64,000 nt of DNA from Paenibacillus sp. OK003. GTDB taxonomy: Bacteria > Bacillota > Bacilli > Paenibacillales > Paenibacillaceae. The notes beneath the pieces are model-generated. The model did not search any database. It worked only from the letters and a program-made list of their open reading frames with translations, and had not been told where the DNA came from. Within the stretch, counting starts at the first letter, position 1, and each line of letters opens with the position of its first letter. Location: contig NZ_FOBD01000019.1 of assembly GCF_900109515.1 (NCBI RefSeq), forward strand, positions 1-64,000, read 5' to 3'. The position numbers and the translations under genes were made by a program. Shown in pieces: positions 52,777 to 62,881 of this stretch.

Positions 52777-53812
52777 ATGGACTTTATCCGAAATCAACTA
52801 GAAGAACTGGGCATGAGCGAACCCGCCATTGGATATCTTGCGAATGTCATTATGATTGGTTTTATTGCACTAATTTCGGTGTTTGCGAATGTTATTGCCA
52901 AGCAAGTCGTGCTGAAGACGGTTCATCGTATCGTGAGTAATAACCGTTTCAAGTGGGGCCACATCGTGGTTCGGAAAAAATTATTCCAGAAGCTTTCACA
53001 CCTGGTGCCGGCGATTATTATCTATTATTCAGCCTATATTTTCCCGCCTTATCAGGCCTTGATTGAAAAAGCGGCTATGACCTACATGATTGTCATCATG
53101 ATTACGGTGCTGAATGTTTTGCTCAATGTCTTCGATGATATCTATCGTACTTATGAGGTATCGAAGATTCGCCCAATCAAGAGTTACATTCAGGTAGCCA
53201 AGATTGTTTTGTTCATTATTGAACACGGTAAAGGTTATGAATTTTGATAAAACGATTACGATGATTCCCAGCTACGCCCTCATTTCGGACTTGTTCCGTA
53301 ACTGGAGAGGCATGCAGGTGTCCGGCGGCAGAAGGATTAAGCGGAGTATCTATATTGATATCAGCAGTATCCGTTTTTGTACGGAAGAGATGGTGGCTGA
53401 ATTTGAGAAAATCCACTACCTGACTGATTATGTCACGGCAAAATTGAAAGAAATTCAAGCGTACAACATGGAGCACCAGGTCAACACTGAAAGCAACGTG
53501 AACGGCAGACAGCTCACAAACGTCGGTGTGTTCCGGGAATATATCCATCAATATTTGAGGAATCATCCAAAAATCAATAAAGATATGACGATGATTGTGC
53601 GACAATTAGCACCGGAAGATCGCGGGCTGCCTTTGGAAATCTATGCATTCAGCAATGATATCAACTGGGGAGTATATGAGAACGTTCAGGCGGATATCTT
53701 TGACCATATCTTCGCGGTGGCGTCAACATTTGGACTGCGGGTCTTCCAGAATCCAACCGGACATGACATTGTGCAACTGAAAGAGGATAAGCAATATGCG
53801 CGAGAGTACTAG
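52777..53812 (+). pseudogene. MscS-family channel, copy 2, with 218-bp internal deletion
   Basis: Paralog of 24085-25338. The N-terminal part is intact from ATG 52777 (GGGAGGT upstream) to about 53217, then jumps to the equivalent of 24748. Missing bases encode the pore helix and first half of the beta domain (GLGALSAVL ... RVGDWIEM). 218 is not a multiple of three, so the C-terminal half (NTVKVMNFDKTITMIPSYAL onward) is out of frame. The truncated product would end after about 157 residues. Both flanks remain well conserved, so the deletion is probably recent. Confidence 0.9.
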
Positions 53813-53982
53813 AGACTTTTTCGAAAATGGATGCGATCCAACTATTTCATAGTGATAGCGAATTCTCTTATGCCAAATTGATTCAAGCCCCCTGGGAGGG
53901 GTAGAATAACGAGAGAACGGTCAATTTTTAACAGTCTATCTCGGAACGATAATCTAACCTTTTGGCAAAGGAGAGTTCTCAC

Positions 53983-54837
53983 ATGAATCATCATATTCCG
54001 GTAAATACATTGAACGATGGCTTGAAAGTACCTGCAATTGGATTTGGTACCTATAGTTTAAAAGGTGAAGAAGGCGTTAAATCGATCGCGTCTGCAATGG
54101 ATGCCGGTTATCGATTAATTGATACGGCGTATAACTATGAGAATGAGGCAACGGTGGGCAGAGCGATCAAGCAAAGCTCCATCGCCAGAGAAGAACTGCT
54201 CATTTCCTCGAAGCTGCCGGGGCGTTATCACGCTCATGATAAAGCACTCGTGGCGATCCAGGAATCCCTGTACAGAGCGGATCTGGATTATTACGATCTG
54301 TATCTGATTCACTGGCCCAATCCGAAGAAGGACATGTATGTCGAGGCATGGCAAGCCCTGATCGAAGCCAAAAAACGCGGATATATCCGATCCATTGGAG
54401 TGAGTAATTTCCTGCCTGAGCACAATGAACGCCTGATCAAGGAAACGGGGATAGCGCCGAGTCTGAATCAGATTGAGCTGCATCCGTTCTTTGACCAAGC
54501 CGATCAGCGGGAACAGGATACGAAGCATGGCATCGTGAACGAATCCTGGAGTCCGATTGGACGTGGCAATGATGCCGTACAGGATATTCTGAAGGATGAG
54601 AACATTCTTCGAATCGCGGAAACCCATGGCAAAACGCCAACCCAGATCATTCTGCGCTGGCATGTTCAGCTAGGTTCCATTCCAATTCCGAAAGCCGGCT
54701 CCTTGCAGCATCAGCAGGAAAATATTGATATATTTGATTTTGAGTTGAGCACAGAAGAGATGCAGATCATTTCTGCATTTAATCGTCCGGATGGACGGTT
54801 GTGGGATCAGGACCCAAGCGAGTATGAAGAATTCTAA
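53983..54837 (+). CDS. Aldo/keto reductase, copy 2
   Basis: 284 residues from ATG 53983 behind AAAGGAGAG. Same tetrad D47, Y52, K77, H110 and the same IPIPKAGSLQHQQENIDIF end as copy 1. Follows the broken mscS copy by 170 nt, repeating the order of the first set without the glycosyltransferase. Intact. Confidence 0.92.
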   Translation: MNHHIPVNTLNDGLKVPAIGFGTYSLKGEEGVKSIASAMDAGYRLIDTAYNYENEATVGRAIKQSSIAREELLISSKLPGRYHAHDKALVAIQESLYRADLDYYDLYLIHWPNPKKDMYVEAWQALIEAKKRGYIRSIGVSNFLPEHNERLIKETGIAPSLNQIELHPFFDQADQREQDTKHGIVNESWSPIGRGNDAVQDILKDENILRIAETHGKTPTQIILRWHVQLGSIPIPKAGSLQHQQENIDIFDFELSTEEMQIISAFNRPDGRLWDQDPSEYEEF

Positions 54838-54847
54838 AGAATCACAA

Positions 54848-54894
54848 ATGAAGGGCTGCCCCCATGTCAGATATGACAGGAGGCAGCCCTTCAT
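54848..54894. terminator. Bidirectional terminator between converging genes
   Basis: ATGAAGGGCTGCC/GGCAGCCCTTCAT arms, 21-nt loop, between the aldo/keto reductase and the GH38 stop. Confidence 0.8.
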
Positions 54895-54946
54895 TATTGA
54901 AGCATAGTAAGCATTGTTGCAGTTTTTCATGTTGCGTACGTTCTAT

Positions 54947-57900
54947 TTACTGTCCCGCAGGGATACGGAAGGTGAGAATTTCGTACGGTTTGATATCAAA
55001 AGAAATCCGCCCATTTTCCACGGCACATTCCGTTTCGTTGTTCTCGAGCAAATCACACGCGTACGCCGTTGTACCTGCTCCCTCAGGCAATTGCAGGGAA
55101 GCACGGCTGCGGCGGCCGTGTGCTTCATAGAGACGGATGATCATATCATCATTGTTCTCGGCTTTTTTGATAACCTCCAGCACGACATTATCCTGATCGA
55201 CCGATGCCAGTGACCATGTTCCCGGCAACGTACCGGTTTGCGATGCAATCTCACGAGCAACCAGAGGACGGTTGAGATCATAAGCGGCGTGGATGACACG
55301 TCCTTCACGGAAGTCGCCCTGATGCGGATAGAGTGCGTAGGTGAATACGTGTTGCTCTTTGTCGGCATTTTCATTCGGGTACGTTGCGCTCTTGATCAGT
55401 GACAGTCGCATCACCGAGTTATGAATGTCATATCCGTATTTGCAGTCGTTCATCAGAGCAGCACCGTACCCGTTCTCCGCCAGATCGGCCCACTTCTGCC
55501 CGCATACTTCAAACCGGGCTTGATCCCAGCTCGTATTACGGTGGGTAGCACGCTCAACATTGCCATACTGGATTTCGTAGACCGCTTTCTCACTCCAGAT
55601 ATCCAGCGGGAAGGCGGCTTTCAGCAGCAGATGCTCCTGCTTCCAGTCCACAAACGTACGGAAATCAATCCGGCGCGTGTGCGCATAGAAGATGATCGTT
55701 TGCTCAATGACCGAGTCCAGGAACTGTCGCTTCACTTGAAGCACGGAACGTACGGGCCCACTTTCAACCCACTCCAGCGATTGCAGGTCATTAATCTCCC
55801 ACATATGCTGTTCGTAATAATCGTCAATGTTCCATGCTTCGTATTCCGCAGGTCGATCCTCAAACACTTGCAGCACGTTACCACGCTTGCCAGACTGAAG
55901 CAACTCGCGGCCCTCCAACTTGTCCCATACGGATGTGAACTCGGCACCTTCATTCAGGTGAATATCGTACCAAGGTGTATGGATGTGGCGCCGATCTGCT
56001 TCCCACTGTGCAACCGAAACTCCCGCGACAAGCTCGCCTGTCAGATCCGGTGTGATTCGGAAAGATTTATACCCGGATGCAGGCACGTTCTCTGCAAGGA
56101 ATACAAGTCCACCTTCGGGAGTCCGCTGGCTTGGTACAGGGCGATCTCCATCATAGACGGTCACTTTTCTCGCAAAAGCAGGCAGTTCAACCACATCCGT
56201 CCGTACAAATCCGGTCGTGTTGAATACTACAATGGCTTCGCCATCAGATGTAATTTGGCTTGCAATGCCGTTCAGTGCGCTGTCTTTCAGTTCATCCGTG
56301 ACACGCAGAACTTCTTCATATTGCTCCTGGGAATCCACATATACCTGCTCAATGGAGCTGCCCGGGAGAATATCATGGAACTGGTTCAGCATCGTCAGCT
56401 TCCATGCATGCTCGAGTGCATCGGTTGGATAGATCGCCTGTGCATTCGCCTGACGATGAATCATGGCATACAGCTCGGCATCGGCCAGCGCAAATTCGCT
56501 ATGACGGTTATACCGTTTGTTGCGCGCCATGGACGTGTAGGTACCCCGGTGATACTCCAGATAAAGCTCACCCGACCAGCGGGGCACGGAAGGAACATCC
56601 GCCAGGTTATGCTCCAGCTTCTCAAAAAACTCGCGTACAAAGGTACGTTTCACCGCAGGTACACCCGGCAATCCAACATCAAGTCGTCTGCCATGCTCCA
56701 GCATCTCCTCGGTTGGTCCGCCGCCGCCATCTCCGAATCCGAAACATTGCAGGACATCTGCATTGATGTTTTTGTTCTGGTATCGCTGCCACGTGCCTTT
56801 TACTTGCGAAGCATTAAATCGTCCATTATAGGTTGTTTCGAAGCGGCGCTGCCTGAAATCGGGATGTTTGTCATAGTCTGTTGCTGTGATGAAATGGGTC
56901 AGGACCTCTGATCCGTCGATTCCTCGCCAGTACATCGTGTCGTTTGGAATCTGGTTGGTATCATTCCAGGCAATTTTGGTTGTCATAAAATAGTCAATAC
57001 CGCTCTTGCGCATAATCTGCGGCATCGCTGCACTATAACCAAATACATCCGGCAACCAGAGCACACGGTTCTCCACCCCGAATTCTTCCTTGAAGAAACG
57101 TTTGCCGTAGATAATCTGACGGATCATGGATTCACCCGAAATCAGGTTACAATCGGCTTCCAGCCACATGGAACCTTCCGCTTCCCAGCGGCCTTCGGCC
57201 ACCTTTTCTTTGATTTTCTCATATAGGGACGGGTAGTCTGCTTTCAAGTATGCATACAGCTGGGGCTGAGAGGACATGAAGGTATACTCCGGGAACTTGT
57301 CCATCAAGTAGAGTACACTCGCGAAGCTGCGAATGACCTTCTCCCGAGTCTGATCCAGCGTCCACAGCCATGCCACATCGATATGCGTGTGTCCGATACA
57401 GTGCACGGTAGGGATGTGATCACCGGCAGGGCGGATGTCACCATAGACATGATCTTGCAGATATTGGCGCGCTTCCGGTACCGACGCATGGAATTCTGCG
57501 CTGTTCTCCTGACGCAAATCCAGCAGATTCACGGCTTTATTCAGATGTTCGACCAACTTCAGCCGCTCCAGATCATCCTCACGCAGCAGATCCGCAGCAT
57601 CCAGCGCAGCCTTGAGATCGTAATATAAATCGGAGACTTGTTGATGATGTTCGGCGATATATACATTTAGAAAAACATCCGCGGCAGACGTACTGCAATA
57701 CGCATATAATGCCAGCTCAAACTCTTCGCCCTTCACCGCGGATGAGGTCAAGTCGATTTCCGTATGGTTAACATCCAGACCGCAGATCAATTCCCCATTG
57801 AGGAATGCCAGAAATTGCGGATTATCGTAGTTCCAGATGTCATCAGCACCGGTGACGATGGCACAAACGACTTTTTTTCCTTCCATATGATCCGGAATTT

Positions 57901-58120
57901 GAATGCGGGTTTTGAAGCAGCTGTGTACATCTTTGCCACCCCAGCCATCACCCTTACGGAATAAGTTCCATGAGGAAGGGTCCTCATGCACCAGTTCCCA
58001 GGAGTGGTAACCACTTTCTTTATGATAAAGCTCAGAGATATATGTCTTTGAGGTCAGTCGTGCACGTTCCAAGTGTTTCACAATGGTATGGATTCGAGTA
58101 TATAAGGAATTCATTTTCAT
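54947..58120 (-). CDS. GH38 alpha-mannosidase
   Basis: 1057 residues. N-terminal beta domain, then catalytic barrel with HTHIDVAWLWT (metal His and Asp, about residue 245), WLEADCN, and WLPDVFGYS (about 355), where the family nucleophile lies; then C-terminal beta domains. Hydrolyses alpha-mannosides, intracellular (no signal peptide). AAGGTGGGA upstream of ATG 58120. A cre box 63 nt upstream and a divergent AraC regulator suggest induction by substrate and repression by glucose. Confidence 0.95.
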   Translation of the reverse strand: MKMNSLYTRIHTIVKHLERARLTSKTYISELYHKESGYHSWELVHEDPSSWNLFRKGDGWGGKDVHSCFKTRIQIPDHMEGKKVVCAIVTGADDIWNYDNPQFLAFLNGELICGLDVNHTEIDLTSSAVKGEEFELALYAYCSTSAADVFLNVYIAEHHQQVSDLYYDLKAALDAADLLREDDLERLKLVEHLNKAVNLLDLRQENSAEFHASVPEARQYLQDHVYGDIRPAGDHIPTVHCIGHTHIDVAWLWTLDQTREKVIRSFASVLYLMDKFPEYTFMSSQPQLYAYLKADYPSLYEKIKEKVAEGRWEAEGSMWLEADCNLISGESMIRQIIYGKRFFKEEFGVENRVLWLPDVFGYSAAMPQIMRKSGIDYFMTTKIAWNDTNQIPNDTMYWRGIDGSEVLTHFITATDYDKHPDFRQRRFETTYNGRFNASQVKGTWQRYQNKNINADVLQCFGFGDGGGGPTEEMLEHGRRLDVGLPGVPAVKRTFVREFFEKLEHNLADVPSVPRWSGELYLEYHRGTYTSMARNKRYNRHSEFALADAELYAMIHRQANAQAIYPTDALEHAWKLTMLNQFHDILPGSSIEQVYVDSQEQYEEVLRVTDELKDSALNGIASQITSDGEAIVVFNTTGFVRTDVVELPAFARKVTVYDGDRPVPSQRTPEGGLVFLAENVPASGYKSFRITPDLTGELVAGVSVAQWEADRRHIHTPWYDIHLNEGAEFTSVWDKLEGRELLQSGKRGNVLQVFEDRPAEYEAWNIDDYYEQHMWEINDLQSLEWVESGPVRSVLQVKRQFLDSVIEQTIIFYAHTRRIDFRTFVDWKQEHLLLKAAFPLDIWSEKAVYEIQYGNVERATHRNTSWDQARFEVCGQKWADLAENGYGAALMNDCKYGYDIHNSVMRLSLIKSATYPNENADKEQHVFTYALYPHQGDFREGRVIHAAYDLNRPLVAREIASQTGTLPGTWSLASVDQDNVVLEVIKKAENNDDMIIRLYEAHGRRSRASLQLPEGAGTTAYACDLLENNETECAVENGRISFDIKPYEILTFRIPAGQ

Positions 58121-58182
58121 GTTGGTTTCCCACCTTGGTTTGTAGTAAGTACAGGCTGTAATCGATGTTGGAGCGAGAACTC

Positions 58183-58196
58183 TGCAAGCGCTAACA
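58183..58196 (-). promoter_or_regulatory. cre box for the mannosidase
   Basis: TGCAAGCGCTAACA matches the cre consensus except the third base. It sits in the 199-nt divergent region between the GH38 gene and the AraC-family regulator. Confidence 0.75.
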
Positions 58197-58319
58197 TATT
58201 AACTCTATCATAACAAAAGAGAAATGGGCGAAACTACGTATTGTATGCTGAAAATAACGTCTTTTTATTGCATTTCATGCTAAAATAAACTCATTAAAAT
58301 CAGGATAGGGGGCATGTCC

Positions 58320-59243
58320 ATGACACCATCGGTTTTGGCATACGAGCAGGGATATGCGATCCATGTGAACCAGCCTGGAGATTCACTCTTTTATCATCTG
58401 GATTATGACGAGCGTTCCCATGAACTGAATATGGAGTTTCAGCATTTCCATGATTTCTATGAAATCTGTATTCTTCTGGATCGAACAGCTGCGCACATCA
58501 TTGAAGGCAGTTTATATGAGATCCAGCCGCTGGATATCGTTCTGCTGCAGCCTTCTTTGCTGCATAAGACGCAGTATCCGAAAGGGGCACCGCCGAAACG
58601 ATTGATGATCACCTTTGCCATGCCACGTAATACACCTGGTCTTGAGAACGGTTACACAGAACTGTTCTCAATCTTTGATAAACCGATCCCGATATTCCGA
58701 TTTACAGAAGAACGGCGCCAGGCGGTATTGAATCCTTTAAATGATATCTTTGCTCTATCACAAGATCCCTCTGCACTTCATTCAGTCGCGATCCATAGCA
58801 AGTTTGTTGAGTTTCTGTGTGTGATTCATCGATACTCGGCTGAGAATAGCTACGTTCGTGAAGAGACAGGCTCGTCTATGTCGCAGCGGATGTACGCCAT
58901 TGCATCGTATATTCACAGTCATTATCAGAATGAACTGTCGCTCGAAGAGATCTCCAAACGGTTTTTCGTGAGTGCTCATCATCTATCCCGTCAGTTTAAC
59001 AAAGTCACAGGTTTTACGTTTACCGAGTATATTCAGATGACCCGAATACGTAACGCTCAACAAATGCTCCTGAACTCTAACCAAAAAATCACCGAAGTTG
59101 CAGCACAGTGCGGCTTCGCCAGCTTCTCTCAATTCAATCGCATCTTCAATAAACTGAATGGCATGTCACCGAGTGCATATCGCCGTAGCAGACATTCACA
59201 GAGCGAGCGTGAACTGATATCCATGGGTAGTCCTGAGCGCTGA
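58320..59243 (+). CDS. AraC-family transcriptional regulator
   Basis: 307 residues from ATG 58320 (GATAGGGGG upstream; ATG 58314 is too close). N-terminal cupin-like sensor (FQHFHDFYEICILL, IQPLDIVLLQP) and C-terminal helix-turn-helix pair (LSLEEISKRFFVSAHHLSRQ, ITEVAAQCGFASFSQFNRIF). Divergent from the alpha-mannosidase, its likely target. Confidence 0.9.
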   Translation: MTPSVLAYEQGYAIHVNQPGDSLFYHLDYDERSHELNMEFQHFHDFYEICILLDRTAAHIIEGSLYEIQPLDIVLLQPSLLHKTQYPKGAPPKRLMITFAMPRNTPGLENGYTELFSIFDKPIPIFRFTEERRQAVLNPLNDIFALSQDPSALHSVAIHSKFVEFLCVIHRYSAENSYVREETGSSMSQRMYAIASYIHSHYQNELSLEEISKRFFVSAHHLSRQFNKVTGFTFTEYIQMTRIRNAQQMLLNSNQKITEVAAQCGFASFSQFNRIFNKLNGMSPSAYRRSRHSQSERELISMGSPER

Positions 59244-59365
59244 TTGAAGACAGAGATAATCTGGGGATGTCAGTGGAGATGTGTTGCATAAATCGCGACA
59301 GCCAAGAATGTATAGAGGACAAATAAAAAATGCGTCCTTGTCTTGTTCATGGTATACAACAAAAA

Positions 59366-59409
59366 TACCCCATAGAGAGACTTTTTTAAAGTGTCTACTC
59401 TATAGGGTA
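59366..59409. terminator. Long hairpin between converging genes
   Basis: TACCC-CATAGAG-AGAC ... GTCT-A-CTCTATA-GGGTA arms over an AT loop. It lies between the AraC gene and pdxA2; it may be a terminator for either strand. Nothing else is seen in 59244-59526. Confidence 0.5.
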
Positions 59410-59526
59410 CAGTTTAAAGTTACAAAGGGATTGCCTTTTTCCTTCTATATAAAGATACGTCCACCTGGAGATGGTCCTCCTGATCAGACTCACTCTCTCA
59501 CTCATTTCCCCGTATGACGGCTACTC

Positions 59527-60527
59527 TTAAACTTGATCTTTCGGCGCCAGCTCGATAGCAGAGCGGATGGCAGCCAGCATGCTTTTATCATCAGCGATAT
59601 TTTTGCCGGCGATATCGAAGGCTGTACCGTGGTCAACGGATGTACGGATGATACCACCTTTCAGACCAACGGTGATGTTTACACCTTCCTCAATGCCCAT
59701 CACTTTGATCGGCGCATGGCCTTGGTCGTGGTAGCAGGCTACAACGATATCGAAGTCACCGCGACCAGCGCGGAAGAAGAGTGTGTCCGCCGGGAGTGGA
59801 CCAACGACGTTAATGCCTTCCTGTTGCGCACGTTCGATACCGGGTTGAAGCTTCTCTTCTTCTTCCCCGTTGCCGAACAGTCCGTTCTCTCCGGCATGAG
59901 GATTGATTCCGCATACGGCAACGCGCGGATTCTCAAAGCCTGCTTTTTTCAACGTATCATGAGCAAGCTTCACAACCGTGTAGGTTCTTTCCGGATTAAT
60001 ACTCGCAATGGCATCGATCAGACCCATGTGTGTTGTCAGGTGAATAACGCGCAGATTCGGCGTGGTCAACATCATCGAGAAATCCTGTGTATCCGTCAGG
60101 TCCGCCAGAATCTCGGTGTGCCCCGGATACAGGTGCCCCCCTGATGCAGAGCTTCTTTGTTCAAAGGTGCGGTGCAGATGGAGTGAATCTGCTGTTTTTT
60201 GGCAAGATCAATGGCTTTGGCGAGAAACTGGAATGCTGCATCTCCAGCCACGGCAGATACTTTACCATATTCCAGATCCGCAGGAACGAGGTCCAGATCA
60301 ATCACATCCACAGTACCGAATTCATACTTGGCTTCGGAAGGCTCTTGAATCGCATTAACGTTCAGACTTGAGCCGATGACAGGCAACACACGCTCCAGAA
60401 TCTTCGCATCACCGATAACGAGTGGATTGCACTGATTGTACATCTTTTGATGACCCAGTGCTTTCATAATAATCTCCGGTCCAATACCTGCTGCATCACC
60501 CATCGTAATTCCAATTGTAGGTTTCAT
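59527..60527 (-). pseudogene. pdxA2: PdxA2-type 4-phospho-D-threonate/erythronate dehydrogenase, frameshifted
   Basis: Works after the DtnK-type kinase in D-threonate/D-erythronate breakdown (oxidative decarboxylation). Starts MKPTIGITMGDAAGIGPEII, later CTAPLNKEALHQGG, then out of frame; the expected HLYPGHTEILADL and the rest (MMLTTPNLRVIHLTTHMGLI, CGINPHAGENGLFG, CYHDQGHAPIKVM) continue in the next frame. The break coincides with a run of six G (near 60135-60141, minus strand) where seven are needed. Its start overlaps the end of the dtnK-like gene by 4 nt. The paralogous name pdxA is possible, but the dtnK neighbour favours pdxA2. Confidence 0.85.
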
Positions 60528-61744
60528 ACGAGAATACCCCCTTTTAATTTTTGAATCGCATGGATAAAGACATCCGGTTTACCGAATCCGCCTGCTTTGG
60601 TAATCACATGCAGATCATCAATTCCTATAAACTTGGAGATCGGAACGCCGATTTCAAGCTCATCCAGCAGCTCGAAGCCGCTAATATTCCATTTCAGACA
60701 GATTTGTTTTGCCGTATCGCCGCCGGTCATGGATACCCCTTTGAAAAGTCCCTCTTCCAGCAATCTGGCACAGATCTCACCCATCGCGAGTACAATTTGG
60801 TTGCTGACGTCTGTGTGATTGAGACCACGAATTTCGCCCGTTGCCCGTGCCAGTTCAATATCCACCTGTTCAGCGGTGGAGTAGAGGACAACATCTTGTC
60901 CTTCCAGCGCTTTGTCTCGGACCTCGTTATAGACACGTTCCATCTCTTCCGCGCGGTCTGCGGCTGCGGATACCGCTTTGAAAGAATGGAAGGAGACTGA
61001 AGCTACGCGGGAATTGCGCATCAAGCGATGCAGTTGCTCGCGGGAGTTTTTGTTCACGCTGCCTACCACTGTTAGGATTGGACCGGAATTCTCCGGGATA
61101 TCAAGTGAAGCAGCCCTGGATTCCAACTCGTAATGCGCAGGGAGGTAATTAGCAATGCCCGCCGAGCCTGCCCAAGTAAAGGTATAATCCAACTCACGAG
61201 TCATCTGCAGAATCAGTTCCAGATGTCTTTCTTCGGTGGAGTCCACCATTACGTACGGGATGTTATTTGTTTTCAACCGCTCTAGCTTGGTGCGAATATG
61301 ATTCTGCCCGGCTTCCAGATCGGCGACGGTGATCTCGCCAACTTCGTACTTGGTCTGTTGTTTCAACAAGTCCGGAAGGTAGGAAATCGTTACAGGTGTC
61401 TTCGGATCATGGGCAATTTCAGTATCTGCCAGCGGAACGCCGTTCAGGTAATGAATTCCTTCCAATATCGTCCGGTTATTTTTTGGATAACCCGGGGCAA
61501 TCATCATAAAGTCCGGCTTTACGACATCATATACAGCATCAATCTCGGTGCCGATATTGCCGCGCATGGTGGAGTCCATTTTTTTGAAAATCGTCTCAAA
61601 TCCGTTGTTCGTCAGCAATTCAGCTGCCCGATATACACGGTCATACGCTTCCTGTGGGGATATGGAACGACTATCTGTATCAAAGACGACGGCATCGTAA
61701 CGTGTAAGAGGGCCTTCATCTATATTAAAAAGAACACTGGTCTT
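60524..61744 (-). pseudogene. dtnK: Four-carbon acid sugar kinase (DUF1537, dtnK-like), 5'-truncated
   Basis: Phosphorylates D-threonate or D-erythronate. The frame is open from about 61744 (KTSVLFNIDEGPLTRYDAVV) to the stop, with FKKMDSTMRGNIGTEIDAVY, APGYPKNNRTILEGIHYLNG and a C-terminal MTGGDTAKQICLKW nucleotide site. The first ~20 residues, including the usual ADDLTGAND motif, are absent: upstream sequence turns into an unrelated hydrolase fragment. The only in-frame start (TTG 61618) would remove more. The domain set is otherwise complete. Confidence 0.8.
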
Positions 61745-61936
61745 GATGTGCCGATGTATTTTTTCATATCTAATGGAGAAGAGTTACCCGTTGAGAATTG
61801 GAAAAAGTACCTAATAACTTATATCGAGTCTGTGAAGATGGGACAATATCAGATTTTAGATGGCGGTCATTACATACATAATACGGATCCAGATCGGATT
61901 GCAGAGGAAAGTGTGCTGTTCATTAAAGGACTGTGA
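61742..61936 (+). pseudogene. Alpha/beta-hydrolase C-terminal fragment
   Basis: About 64 codons: LDVPMYFFISNGEELPVENW, ITYIESVKMGQYQILDGGHY, ADESVLFIKGL-type end. DGGHY supplies the catalytic His region of an alpha/beta hydrolase. No N-terminus; it begins where the dtnK-like sequence stops. Confidence 0.65.
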
Positions 61937-61982
61937 ACTAGGAAGAAAGATACTGAGAATTAGGAGAGGATTTTTGGATTAT

Positions 61983-62012
61983 AAGACGACACTATAAGTG
62001 CTCGTCTTTTCT
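61983..62012 (+). terminator. Rho-independent terminator
   Basis: AAGACGACAC/GTGCTCGTCTT arms (one unpaired base), short AT loop, TTTTCTT tail. Confidence 0.65.
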
Positions 62013-62066
62013 TATATTACGTTTTTATAGTACGGATTTGGATCGTAGTAACTCCACTTGCAATCG

Positions 62067-62094
62067 TGAAATGTGAAACGTATGTGGGCGTATT
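62067..62094 (+). promoter_or_regulatory. Sigma-W-type (ECF) promoter for pspA operon
   Basis: TGAAAT (62067-62072), exactly 16 nt, CGTATT (62089-62094), matching the sigma-W pattern TGAAAC-N16-CGTA in all but one base. B. subtilis pspA (ydjF) is known to be sigma-W controlled. Confidence 0.7.
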
Positions 62095-62140
62095 CATGTA
62101 TTATAGTATACATATGAACTTTTCGGAGGAGGAACAAGTA

Positions 62141-62845
62141 ATGGGAATCTTATCGAGGTTTAGAGACGTGATGAAGGCCAATGTGAACCACATGTTGTCT
62201 CGGGCGGAAGACCCGGAGAAAAGTGTGAATGAATATATGCGCAGCCTGAGCAGTGATCTGGGTCAGGTGAAGGCTGAAACGGCAGCGGTGCTGTCGGATG
62301 AGAGCCGGGCGAAGCGAGCATTGGATGAGTGCAGCGCCGAGGTCAACAAGTTACAGCGGTATGCGGAAAAATCGGCGGAGTCGGGAGACGAAGATAAGGC
62401 ACGCGGTTTTCTGGAGAAGAAAGTGAAGCTAGCTGACAAATTGAACGAATTACAGGTTGCCTATGAACGTGCTTCTGCCAAAGCGAAGATGATGAAGCAT
62501 ATGAATGATAAACTCGTTGCAGATCTGGGGAAATTGGAGGCGCGGCATGCAGAACTGAAAGGTCGCATCGCAGATGCAAAGGCGCAGCAACAGGCCAACG
62601 AACGGAATGCATCTGCGGGCAGAGCTGATGCTACATTGAAGGCCATGGAAGACAAAGCGAACCAGGCGCTGAACGAAGCAGAGGCTTTGGCAGAACTTCG
62701 TGCTGGGGGACAGGAAGATGATTTGGACGAATTAATTGCCCAGTTGGAGAGGGACATGAACGCAGATGCGGGTAATAATGAGAGTGCGTCGCCAAGTGCG
62801 GATGAAGAACTCGCAGCGATTCAGGAGAAGCTGAATAATAAATAA
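62141..62845 (+). CDS. pspA: PspA/IM30 envelope-stress protein
   Basis: 234 residues, coiled-coil throughout: MGILSRFRDVMKANVNHMLS, then DPEKSVNEYMRSLSSDLGQV. An ESCRT-III-like protein that coats and protects damaged cytoplasmic membrane. ATG 62141 behind GGAGGAGG; longer in-frame starts lie in the promoter region. First gene of a ydjFGH-like operon. Confidence 0.93.
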   Translation: MGILSRFRDVMKANVNHMLSRAEDPEKSVNEYMRSLSSDLGQVKAETAAVLSDESRAKRALDECSAEVNKLQRYAEKSAESGDEDKARGFLEKKVKLADKLNELQVAYERASAKAKMMKHMNDKLVADLGKLEARHAELKGRIADAKAQQQANERNASAGRADATLKAMEDKANQALNEAEALAELRAGGQEDDLDELIAQLERDMNADAGNNESASPSADEELAAIQEKLNNK

Positions 62846-62881
62846 TACGTTACACCATTTCGTTAACATTGAGGTGAGCAG

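Noticed and set aside
55421-56911. 496-codon plus-strand frame inside the alpha-mannosidase gene
   Set aside because: Antisense to a clearly conserved GH38 gene; the protein is Cys/His/Arg-rich without domains.
59281-59517. 78-codon frame between araC and pdxA2
   Set aside because: Runs through a long hairpin, lacks an RBS, no recognisable protein.
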